This document shows, one piece after another, positions 1 to 6,806 of a DNA stretch of 15,185 bases. The notes under the pieces were generated by a model. The model searched no databases. It was given only the letters and a program-made list of their open reading frames with translations, and was not told the origin of the DNA. The DNA comes from Clostridiales bacterium UBA1752 (GTDB lineage Bacteria; Bacillota; Clostridia; Oscillospirales; CAG-382). The stretch covers positions 1-15,185 of the forward strand of contig DCHM01000023.1 in the NCBI GenBank assembly GCA_002314835.1. The letters run 5' to 3'. The stretch's first letter is position 1. Every line of letters begins with the position of its first letter. The translations under genes were made by a program, and so were the position numbers.

Positions 1-1049
1 GGTATTTCGCCGTAGTCGTAATCCTCGGTCGTTTCTACGCCGTCAACTATCCATGTGACGGTGTACTGATTAAGAGTTTCGATATATTTAGCAGTATAGG
101 TTACGTCCTCGGTAACGGTTGTTATTTCGACGTCCCAACCGTCAAACTCGTAGGTGTACTGAGCGTCTGCGGCTTTGTCGGTCTCGCCCTTAAACTCGGG
201 CATTGAGCCGTAGTCGTATTCCTCGGGGATTTCCACGCCGTCAACTACCCAAGTGACGGTGTAGGTGTTAAGCGTCTCGGTATAAATCGCGGTATAGGTA
301 GCGTCCTCGGTGACGGTGACAAACTCTTTGTCCCAGTCGTCAAACTCGTAGGTGTACTGTGCGTCCGCGGCTTTGTCGGTCTCACCCTTAAACTCGGGAA
401 TAGTGCCGTAGTCGTATTCCTCGGGGATTTCGGTGCCGCCGACGACCCAAGTAACGGTGTACTTTCTGAGCGTTTCGGTATATTGTGCAGTATAGGTTAC
501 GTCCTCTGTGACGGTGGCGATTTCGACGTCCCAACCGTCAAACTCGTAGGTGTATTGCTCAGTATCGGCTTTGTCGGTCTCGCCCTTGAATACGGGTATT
601 TCGCCGTAGTCGTAATCCTCGGTGGTTTCGTTACCGTCAACTATCCAAGTGACGGTGTATTGATTGAGCGTTTCAACATATTGTGCAGTATAAGTGACAT
701 TCTCGGTGACGGCGGTGATTTCGTTATCCCAGCCGTCAAACTCGTAGGTGTACTGAGCGTCTGCGGCTTTGTCCGTAGTGCCCTTAAACTCGGGCGTTTC
801 GCCGTAGTCGTATTCCTCGGGGGTTTCGTTGCCGTCAACTATCCAAGTGACAGTGTAGGTATTGAGAGTTTCGGTATATTGCGCAGTATAGGTGACGTCC
901 TCGGTGACAGGCTCGAGCTCTTTGTCCCAGCCGTCAAAGGTGTAGGTGTATTGAGCCGTAGCGGCTTTTGCCGTCTCGCCCTTAAACTCGGGGGTCTCGC
1001 CGTATGCGTAGGCTTCGGTAGTTTCGTTGCCGTCAACTATCCAAGTGAC
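1..1049 (-). repeat. Tandem 198-bp coding repeat, five full units plus a partial sixth
   Basis: Unit boundaries recur at exactly 198-bp steps. The marker CCAAG (or CCATG in the last unit) on the plus strand falls at 1041, 843, 645, 447, 249 and 51. Each unit encodes 66 residues with no insertions or deletions. Some blocks are nearly identical between units, while unit 1 (nearest the N-terminus) is the most diverged. Such arrays change copy number by recombination and are prone to collapse in short-read assembly. Confidence 0.95.
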
Positions 1050-1511
1050 TATAGGCTTTGCGCTGACCGTGACAGTGGCAGAAATAATCTCAAATGAGAC
1101 TGCCGAGCCCAAGGAATCGAGCGCCGAGCAGGCAGAAAAACCCACGGCGTATTCGCCCGGGGCTATCGTCTCGTCAAGCTCAAAGGTAAACGAAACGAGC
1201 AAGCCGTCGGTAACGTTATCAGAGCCGCTCGCCCAAATGAGCTGAGTATCCTCGATAAGTCCGGCAAAAACCTCGCCGTTGCTTACGACAGGCGTGCCGA
1301 GCTCCTCCGAAAATGTAGGAGTCACCGCAAGATATGTGATGCCGGGGTTATCGGTAATCTGCACCTGTACGGTGACGGTATCTCCGACGTAGCAATCGGT
1401 GTCTGCACAGGTGATAGTCGGAGTTTCGAGTGCGAGTGCCGACGTCACGGACAAAATAGTGAGCGTAAACACCGCCAAAACCCACAGCGTGATAGCCACA
1501 AAGCGTTTCAT
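1..1511 (-). CDS. Secreted cohesin-like / InlB B-repeat protein (C-terminus outside window)
   Basis: The frame is open for 503 codons from the ATG at 1509-1511 to the left edge, so the C-terminus is missing. Residues 1-27 form a signal peptide: Lys-Arg, a long hydrophobic stretch, then an Ala-Leu-Ala cleavage site. Residues about 30-148 resemble a cohesin-type beta-sandwich (YVGDTVTVQVQITDNPGI, then DGLLVSFTFEL and APGEYAV), with a possible disulfide pair Cys35/Cys40. From residue 155 there are five full 66-residue repeats and part of a sixth, each with the plan YTVTW-VDG, YDYG-PEFKG, YTYEFDGWD, VTYTA-YTETL. These match InlB B-repeat (Listeria-Bacteroides repeat) domains of surface proteins. 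The likely role is cell-surface adhesion or protein binding. The wall anchor or dockerin, if present, lies beyond the window. The start is supported by AAAGGA nine bases upstream and by a good promoter. The fold assignment comes from motif recognition; the ligand is unknown. Confidence 0.85.
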   Translation of the reverse strand, partial: MKRFVAITLWVLAVFTLTILSVTSALALETPTITCADTDCYVGDTVTVQVQITDNPGITYLAVTPTFSEELGTPVVSNGEVFAGLIEDTQLIWASGSDNVTDGLLVSFTFELDETIAPGEYAVGFSACSALDSLGSAVSFEIISATVTVSAKPIVTWIVDGNETTEAYAYGETPEFKGETAKAATAQYTYTFDGWDKELEPVTEDVTYTAQYTETLNTYTVTWIVDGNETPEEYDYGETPEFKGTTDKAADAQYTYEFDGWDNEITAVTENVTYTAQYVETLNQYTVTWIVDGNETTEDYDYGEIPVFKGETDKADTEQYTYEFDGWDVEIATVTEDVTYTAQYTETLRKYTVTWVVGGTEIPEEYDYGTIPEFKGETDKAADAQYTYEFDDWDKEFVTVTEDATYTAIYTETLNTYTVTWVVDGVEIPEEYDYGSMPEFKGETDKAADAQYTYEFDGWDVEITTVTEDVTYTAKYIETLNQYTVTWIVDGVETTEDYDYGEI

Positions 1512-1548
1512 AATGTCAATTCCTTTACTGCAATGTATTCTTATAAGA

Positions 1549-1577
1549 AATATATCACATTTATTGTGATTTGTAAA
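1549..1577 (-). promoter_or_regulatory. Sigma-70-type promoter of the repeat protein with inverted repeat in the spacer
   Basis: On the minus strand, -35 TTTACA (1572-1577) and -10 TATATT (1549-1554) are separated by 17 bases, about 40 bases upstream of the ATG at 1511. The spacer holds a perfect inverted repeat, ATCACA-N5-TGTGAT (1554-1570), which could be an operator for a dimeric regulator. The operator role is inference. Confidence 0.65.
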
Positions 1578-1589
1578 TAGCCAGTACGC

Positions 1590-1614
1590 AAAAAAACGGG
1601 GCGCAAAGCCCCGT
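1590..1614 (-). terminator. Terminator of the first MATE gene
   Basis: A perfect 7-bp stem, ACGGGGC/GCCCCGT, with a 5-base loop is followed on the minus strand by a run of seven T (plus-strand A at 1590-1596). It lies about 50 bases past the MATE stop codon and just upstream of the promoter of the repeat-protein gene, insulating the two. Confidence 0.85.
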
Positions 1615-1661
1615 CAGTAATACATGCTTTTTATAGTTTTTACTGTCAAAACAGTCCGTGA

Positions 1662-3005
1662 TTAAAAGGCCGTTAAATGCTTAAACACCTTTTTCATAAA
1701 AAACGCACTCATTATAGCACTCAAAACCTCGGCGAGGGGAAATGCCCACCAAACCGCGTTTACGTTGCCGGTCAGCGACAAAAGCCACGCTATCGGGAGC
1801 AAGCCGAGCAGCTGTCTCGTGACCGATATTCCGAGGCTGTACATAGGCTTGCCGAGCGCCTGGCAAACCGAAACCGAAACGATGCAAAAGCCTGCTATCG
1901 GGAAGTGTATGCCTATCGTTCTGAAGGCGAGGCGGCCGATTTCTATCATTTCCTCAGAGGGGCTGAATATGCCGAGGAGCAATTCGGGTATGCTCTCAAA
2001 GGCTACCGTGCCGATGCTCATTATGCCCACGGCAATATATATGCAAATCTTGACCGTGCGCTTTACCCTCTCTGTCCTGCACGCGCCGTAATTGTATGAG
2101 ATAATCGGTATCATCGCGTTATTCATACCGAGCACGGGCATAAATATGATGGACTGTATCTTGTAGTACGCACCGAATACCGCGGTCGCCGCCTCGGTAA
2201 ACGAGATGAGTATGCCGTTTAGTATAAAGTTGAGCAGTGAGCCCGTAGCCTGCAAAATGATAGACGCCATACCGATTTTGTATATGTCCTTGATTATCGT
2301 CTTGCGAGGTCTGATGAGCTTAAAGCTAAAGTGTATTTCCTTATTCTTTTTGAGGTTTAAAATGATGCACAGCACGGTGGCGAGCACCTGTCCGCAGACG
2401 GTAGCGACGGCGGCGCCCATGACCTCGAGCCTCGGAAAGCCGCAGAGACCGAATATCAGTATCGGGTCAAACACCATATTAAATACGGCGCCTGCTATCT
2501 GAGGTATCATTGCCAAATCGGTGCGTCCCGTCGATTGCAACAGTCTTTCGCCGCAAATCTGTCCGTAGAGCGCAAAGCAAAAGCCTATGCAAACCGTGAT
2601 ATACTGAGTGCCGTACTCTACGATAGTCTCGTTGTTGGTCTGGAAGGTATAAAAAGGTCTCGCGAGGGTAAAACCGAGCACACTGAAGGCTATCATCGTG
2701 AGCAGATACAAAAACATACCCGTACCTGCTATACTGTTGACGCCGTCCTTATCTCCGCTGCCGAGACTGCGTGACAAAAGCGCACCCATACCGACACCCG
2801 TGCCCGTAGCGAGAGCTATGGCAAAGGTCTGAAAAGGGAACGCCAGACTGACTGCATTTAGCGCATCCTGGCTCAATTTTGAAACGAATACGCTATCGAC
2901 TATATTGTAAAGAGCCTGAAACAGCATCGAAGCCATCATCGGCGCACTCATCTTGATAATGAGCTTGCCTATCGGCATGGTGCCCATTTTGTTTTCAGCA
3001 TTCAT
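1662..3005 (-). CDS. MATE family efflux transporter (first copy)
   Basis: 447 residues, the usual MATE length, with about twelve hydrophobic segments. The N-terminus PIGKLIIKMSAPMMASMLFQ, followed by YNIVDSVFVSKLS and the ALATGTGVGMGALLSRSLGSGDK loop, is typical of MATE proteins, which export cationic drugs or metabolites using a Na+ or H+ gradient. The closest type appears to be the broad clostridial MATE group; the substrate cannot be read from sequence. The ATG at 3005 has an AAGGAC ribosome site about ten bases upstream. The gene is a single transcription unit with its own promoter and terminator, divergent from the GH3-MFS operon. It is only distantly similar to the second MATE protein at 7829-9226, so the two are not a recent duplication. 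Confidence 0.93.
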   Translation of the reverse strand: MNAENKMGTMPIGKLIIKMSAPMMASMLFQALYNIVDSVFVSKLSQDALNAVSLAFPFQTFAIALATGTGVGMGALLSRSLGSGDKDGVNSIAGTGMFLYLLTMIAFSVLGFTLARPFYTFQTNNETIVEYGTQYITVCIGFCFALYGQICGERLLQSTGRTDLAMIPQIAGAVFNMVFDPILIFGLCGFPRLEVMGAAVATVCGQVLATVLCIILNLKKNKEIHFSFKLIRPRKTIIKDIYKIGMASIILQATGSLLNFILNGILISFTEAATAVFGAYYKIQSIIFMPVLGMNNAMIPIISYNYGACRTERVKRTVKICIYIAVGIMSIGTVAFESIPELLLGIFSPSEEMIEIGRLAFRTIGIHFPIAGFCIVSVSVCQALGKPMYSLGISVTRQLLGLLPIAWLLSLTGNVNAVWWAFPLAEVLSAIMSAFFMKKVFKHLTAF

Positions 3006-3034
3006 TTTATTACGTCCTTAAAGTTGTTATAAAC

Positions 3035-3063
3035 ATTTTAACACCGCAAAAAAACATTTGCAA
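3035..3063 (-). promoter_or_regulatory. Promoter of the first MATE gene
   Basis: The minus strand shows TTGCAA (3058-3063), a 17-base spacer and TAAAAT (3035-3040), 30 bases upstream of the ATG. It is back-to-back with the GH3 promoter at 3105-3133 in a 156-bp divergent intergenic region that holds nothing else recognisable. Confidence 0.6.
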
Positions 3064-3104
3064 TATCACAAACAACAATATTTAACAAAAGAATGCAAAA
3101 ACGG

Positions 3105-3133
3105 TTGAAAAATCTTACAACAAGTGATAAGAT
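3105..3133 (+). promoter_or_regulatory. Promoter of the GH3-MFS operon
   Basis: TTGAAA (3105-3110) and TAAGAT (3128-3133) are separated by 17 bases. An excellent ribosome site, AAGGAGG (3148-3154), lies seven bases before the ATG at 3162. Confidence 0.7.
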
Positions 3134-3161
3134 ATATGTAAATTAACAAGGAGGCATTATT

Positions 3162-4862
3162 ATGGGATTATCCGGTTTTATGTCAAAGATGATGGCGCAG
3201 GGCGGCGCCAATGTAAAAGCGGCTCTCGCAGAAACTACAAAGCAACCTCAAAAAGAGCAAACCGACCTTTTGATGACGCTCATAGAGAGGTCAAAGGATA
3301 CCGAGTTTGGCAAGAGGTTTGACTTTGCTTCTATAAAGACGGTCAAGGATTTTCAGGACCGCGTACCTCTCACAGACTACGACTTTTATTCCGAATACAT
3401 ACACCGCATGGCGGACGGCGAACAAAACGTGCTGACGAGCGAAAAAATCGTCCACTTTAACAAGACGTCCGGCACTCTCGGCGTACCCAAAAAGATACCC
3501 GTAACCAACGACCACGTCAAGATTTTTTCTAATTATTACGCAAAATACATCAATTACCTTGCTTCCGAAAAGCACGGCTACGCCTGGACGGGCGGCAAGG
3601 GCTTTAGCCTCGGCGAAGGCACCTATCAGATATTGCCCTCGGGCATTTCGTACGGCTCGGCATCCTCTCTGATGGTAGCCAAGATGGGCAAGCTCGTACC
3701 GTTTTTAAAGATTGATATGCTCAAAGGCTGCAACACCTCGCCTATCGAAGCCCGTCAGCCCGAAGCAGGCACACCCACCAGATACCTCCACGCGAGATTT
3801 GCGCTCATGGAGACAAACGTCACCTACGCCAACGCCACCTTCGTCAGCTATTTGCTCGAGATAATGAGATATATCGAGGATAACAAGGCAAAGCTGATAA
3901 ACGATATACGCACCGGCACTATCGACGCGAGCATCGAAATGCCCGAAGCGTCGCGCGCTTCGTTGCTCAAAAAGCTAAAGCCGATGCCCGAGCGTGCGGA
4001 CGAGCTGCAAAAGATATTTGACACCAAGTCCGACGTTCCTCTGATGAAGCGTATTTGGCCCAAGATGCAGTTTATCATCTGCGTAGGCGGCGCAGGCTTC
4101 TCTATCTATACCCAAAAGCTCAAGGAACGCTATTGCGGCAACGATATGGACTTTGTATTCCTCGGACTTTCGGCATCAGAAGGTATGTTCAGCGTGCCAT
4201 ACGAGCTCAATAATACCGACGCAGTATTTGTACCCGACAGCGTATTTATGGAGTTTATCCCCGCCGACGAAGGCGCAGATACCGACAAATGCTATCTGCT
4301 CCACGAGCTCGAGGTAGGCAAAAAGTATGAGATAGTCGTCACCACGAGAGGCGGACTTTTCAGATACAAGATGAAGGACACCGTGCTCATCACTGGCAGA
4401 TTTAACGACACCCCTACTATGGAGTTTGTCAACAGGTCGGGCTTTGCGGTCAGTATGTTCGGCGAAAAGACCTCAGACCTCGCGCTACAAAGCACTGTAG
4501 TCAACGCCGCCAAGGAAATAGGCATAGACGTTTACGACTATGCGGTTTACCCCGACGCCGACGCAGTACCTGCAAAATACGTTATGCTGCTCGAGCTCCG
4601 CGGCTACGACGGCAGTCAAAACGAGCAAATCCGCGCTGAGCTCCAAAAACAGCTCGGCATTGCCAACCCGAGCATGGCGGCTAAGTTTAAGGACGGCATT
4701 TGCGGTCCTCTCGAGCTAAAGATACTGCAGCCCGAGACGTTTTTGCTCTACCGTGACCTCATGATAATGAAGGGCACCGCCGCCGCACAGCTAAAGCCCG
4801 TGCACGTGCTTAATACGCCTTTTCTCAAAAAGTTCTTTTACTCGTGGATTGAGCAGTACTGA
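3162..4862 (+). CDS. GH3 family acyl-adenylate-forming enzyme (amido synthetase-like)
   Basis: 566 residues, full length for the GH3 family (the ANL-type enzymes related to plant auxin/jasmonate-amino acid synthetases). Visible landmarks are the ATP-binding loop KTSGTLGVPKK (residues 101-111), the LGLSASEG motif (about 332-339) equivalent to the YxASE adenylate motif, GGLFRYKMKDTV (about 397-408) equivalent to YRYRxGD, and a C-terminal lid domain after VNRSGF. Known family chemistry is activation of a carboxylic acid with ATP and transfer to an amine, usually an amino acid. Bacterial members are mostly uncharacterised, so both acid and acceptor are unknown here. It is cytoplasmic, with no membrane segment. 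The start is fixed by a strong AAGGAGG site. Its TGA overlaps the ATG of the following MFS gene, so the two are translated together. Family call confident; reaction inferred. Confidence 0.9.
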   Translation: MGLSGFMSKMMAQGGANVKAALAETTKQPQKEQTDLLMTLIERSKDTEFGKRFDFASIKTVKDFQDRVPLTDYDFYSEYIHRMADGEQNVLTSEKIVHFNKTSGTLGVPKKIPVTNDHVKIFSNYYAKYINYLASEKHGYAWTGGKGFSLGEGTYQILPSGISYGSASSLMVAKMGKLVPFLKIDMLKGCNTSPIEARQPEAGTPTRYLHARFALMETNVTYANATFVSYLLEIMRYIEDNKAKLINDIRTGTIDASIEMPEASRASLLKKLKPMPERADELQKIFDTKSDVPLMKRIWPKMQFIICVGGAGFSIYTQKLKERYCGNDMDFVFLGLSASEGMFSVPYELNNTDAVFVPDSVFMEFIPADEGADTDKCYLLHELEVGKKYEIVVTTRGGLFRYKMKDTVLITGRFNDTPTMEFVNRSGFAVSMFGEKTSDLALQSTVVNAAKEIGIDVYDYAVYPDADAVPAKYVMLLELRGYDGSQNEQIRAELQKQLGIANPSMAAKFKDGICGPLELKILQPETFLLYRDLMIMKGTAAAQLKPVHVLNTPFLKKFFYSWIEQY

Positions 4863-6025
4863 TGTTTACACTGTTGCTCGCGGTCATTTATATAGGCTTT
4901 GTCAGTCTCGGAGTACCGGATTCGCTCTTTGGTGCGGCTTGGCCTGCTGTTTACAGGGCATTCGGTCTGCCGGTATCCTACTCGTCGTTTTTTACCTTTA
5001 CGATGACGAGCTGTACGCTGACGTCGAGCTTTTTCAGCGCAAAGCTGATTAATAGATTCGGTGTCGGCAAGATAGCCGCCGTCAGTACGGCCATGACGGG
5101 GCTTGCACTGCTATTGGCATCGTTTGCGCATAGCTTTTGGGTTCTCGTGGCAATAGCGGTGCCGCTCGGATTCGGTGCAGGTGCTATAGACGCCGGACTT
5201 AATAATTACGTGGCGTTGCATTACAAAGCGCGTCAAATGAACTTTTTACACTGCTTTTACGGCATTGGCATATCGCTGACGCCTTACCTGCTGTCGTTTG
5301 CACTGCGTGGCGGTACGTGGCAGGACGGTTACAGAGCCGTCTCCTACGTACAGCTCGGCATATCTGCAATAATGATAGCCGCGCTCCCCCTCTGGGCAAA
5401 GGCAAGCAAACGCGAAGGCGCTCTATCGGGTGAGGCTCCCGTAACTCTCACGATAAAACAAACCGTATCAATCAAGGGCGTGCCTATCATGCTGGCGATA
5501 TTCTTTTTTGAATGTGCGCTCGAATCAACCTGCGTCGCATGGGGCACCACATACCTCGCGGAAAACCGCGGTCTGAGTGCCGATTTTGCGGCAGGCATGA
5601 CTACCTTTTACTTTATTGGCTTGGCGCTGGCAAGATTCATTTCGGGCTTGATTTCGGGCAAGGTTTCGTCCAAAAAGCTGCTCATAATCGGTCAAGTAGT
5701 ATTGTTTTTAGCCGCAACACTTATGATTTTGCCTCTAAAAACAGAGTTTGCAGTCGCAGGTCTGTTTTTGGCAGGCTTTGGCATCGGACCGCTCTATCCA
5801 AATCTTATGCACCTCACTCCACGCATCTTCGGCGTCGCGCCGTCACAGTCCATCATGGGACTGCAGATGTCAGCGGCATCGTTTGGATATCTCGTAACGC
5901 CTATTAGCTTCAGTGTGATTCAGCAATGGCTCGGCATGCGGATATTCCCTGTTTTCTTTGCAATTCTCCTATGCCTGTTTGTTATTAGTTTTTGCTTTTC
6001 GGATATAAAAAAATCGGCTCACTGA
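4862..6025 (+). CDS. MFS transporter (FucP-like), coupled to the GH3 gene
   Basis: 387 residues with about twelve hydrophobic helices, normal for a small MFS permease. The segment GFGAGAIDAGLNNYVA followed by MNFLHCFYGIG resembles the fucose-permease-like branch of the superfamily. The ATG overlaps the GH3 stop (TGATG at 4860-4864) and has only a weak ribosome site, which points to translational coupling. It may carry the substrate or product of the GH3 enzyme; direction and cargo are not determinable. The last codons, Lys-Lys-Ser-Ala-His-stop, lie inside the terminator hairpin at 6009-6035, with the TGA at its tip and right arm. The C-terminus may therefore have been reshaped by the terminator sequence. 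Confidence 0.9.
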   Translation: MFTLLLAVIYIGFVSLGVPDSLFGAAWPAVYRAFGLPVSYSSFFTFTMTSCTLTSSFFSAKLINRFGVGKIAAVSTAMTGLALLLASFAHSFWVLVAIAVPLGFGAGAIDAGLNNYVALHYKARQMNFLHCFYGIGISLTPYLLSFALRGGTWQDGYRAVSYVQLGISAIMIAALPLWAKASKREGALSGEAPVTLTIKQTVSIKGVPIMLAIFFFECALESTCVAWGTTYLAENRGLSADFAAGMTTFYFIGLALARFISGLISGKVSSKKLLIIGQVVLFLAATLMILPLKTEFAVAGLFLAGFGIGPLYPNLMHLTPRIFGVAPSQSIMGLQMSAASFGYLVTPISFSVIQQWLGMRIFPVFFAILLCLFVISFCFSDIKKSAH

Positions 6026-6035
6026 GCCGATTTTT
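6009..6035. terminator. Bidirectional terminator, copy 1 of a 27-bp direct repeat
   Basis: The core TCGGCTCACTGAGCCGA (6014-6030) is an 8-bp perfect stem around one central base. It is flanked by at least five A on the left and five T on the right, so it can terminate on both strands. It serves the MFS gene (plus) and, from the other side, the GIY-YIG gene (minus, stop at 6059). The 27 bases recur identically at 7819-7845. Confidence 0.9.
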
Positions 6036-6058
6036 AATTTGTGAATAGTCGCAAAAAA

Positions 6059-6805
6059 TCAAATGCTTTTAGAGAATAAAAGCGGAGATGCCATTCCTTT
6101 TTTGCTATAATACGGTGGTATTTTTTTACCGACAAAAGACTTGCATATATCCGCAGGGGCATCTTTTGCGGTGAATTGTATTCGATTACCAACATCGTGC
6201 CACTCAATAACCTCAAAAACGGCTTTAACTATTCCGCCAGTAACAGAAAAAACATAAGGATACTTAGATACACTTGGCTTTCTATTGCGCCAGCAGCCTC
6301 TCGTAGCTTCATATCTTGCCTTTTCTACGCCAAATTGTTCTGCCATTTCCTCTAGACGCCAATTTTGAACTTTAATAATTATATAACCAAAATTAGGCTC
6401 ATCATATGTTTTAGCAGACAATCTTGCTTCCAGTTCAAAAGTGTTACATACACCGTATTCCGAGCCGTGTCCGCTTTGAATATTTGATAAGCCAGGGAAA
6501 CAATCAATTAGTGCAGATTCTACTTCAAAAGCTTCGGATTCTGTCAAGTGCCATCTCTGAATTATATGGATTACTTCCAATCCTGCTTCTCGTATCTCTC
6601 TGATAATTCTTAGCTTATTAGGGTCGTTTTCGTAATCATGTTCGCTTTTATCTACGCCGTCGTAATACTCTATTGCACCTTGAACGTGTTGAAAAACTCT
6701 ATTTCCTTTTCCTTTACCAACGTAAAACGTCTGCCCGTTTCTAGGGTCAATCAATCTATAAACATAATATCCCATTTGCTCTGCTGTTTCGTTAGAAAAC
6801 CACAT
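6059..6805 (-). CDS. GIY-YIG nuclease family protein (LEM-3/COG3680-like)
   Basis: 248 residues. The N-terminal half is a GIY-YIG domain: the GIY element is YVY at 14-16, the YIG element is FYVGKGKGNRVFQH at 27-40 (with the expected catalytic Arg36), and a metal-binding Glu in EAFEVESALI (Glu96) is followed by LSNIQSGHG. The phrase YVYRLIDPRNGQTFYVGKGKG is typical of the LEM-3-like (ANKLE1-related) bacterial subfamily. Such domains nick or cut DNA; the family is used in repair, mobile-element and defence proteins. The C-terminal half (about 140-230, with RYEATRGCWR and YVFSVTGGIVKAVFEV) is a conserved companion domain of unknown role that I recall from other GIY-YIG proteins. The gene lies one base after its partner's stop and has a strong AAGGAGG site (TTAAGGAGGACAG) inside that gene's end, so they form an operon. 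AT-rich composition suggests transfer. Confidence 0.85.
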   Translation of the reverse strand: MWFSNETAEQMGYYVYRLIDPRNGQTFYVGKGKGNRVFQHVQGAIEYYDGVDKSEHDYENDPNKLRIIREIREAGLEVIHIIQRWHLTESEAFEVESALIDCFPGLSNIQSGHGSEYGVCNTFELEARLSAKTYDEPNFGYIIIKVQNWRLEEMAEQFGVEKARYEATRGCWRNRKPSVSKYPYVFSVTGGIVKAVFEVIEWHDVGNRIQFTAKDAPADICKSFVGKKIPPYYSKKGMASPLLFSKSI

Positions 6806-6806
6806 A

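Noticed and set aside
1..1049. Regular repeats as a possible CRISPR array
   Set aside because: The 198-bp units are continuous coding sequence with no unique spacers and translate into a known repeat-domain pattern.
483..1097. Open frames on the plus strand across the repeat array (also 641-838 and 839-1036 on minus in another frame)
   Set aside because: They repeat with the same 198-bp period only because they shadow the real minus-strand gene; no ribosome sites and no family resemblance.
1514..1519. TTGACA on the minus strand as a -35 box
   Set aside because: It lies between the ribosome site and the start codon of the repeat protein, so it cannot drive that gene; TTTACA/TATATT upstream is a better promoter.
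1677..2099. 140-residue plus-strand open frame
   Set aside because: Antisense to the first MATE gene, highly charged composition and no translation signals.
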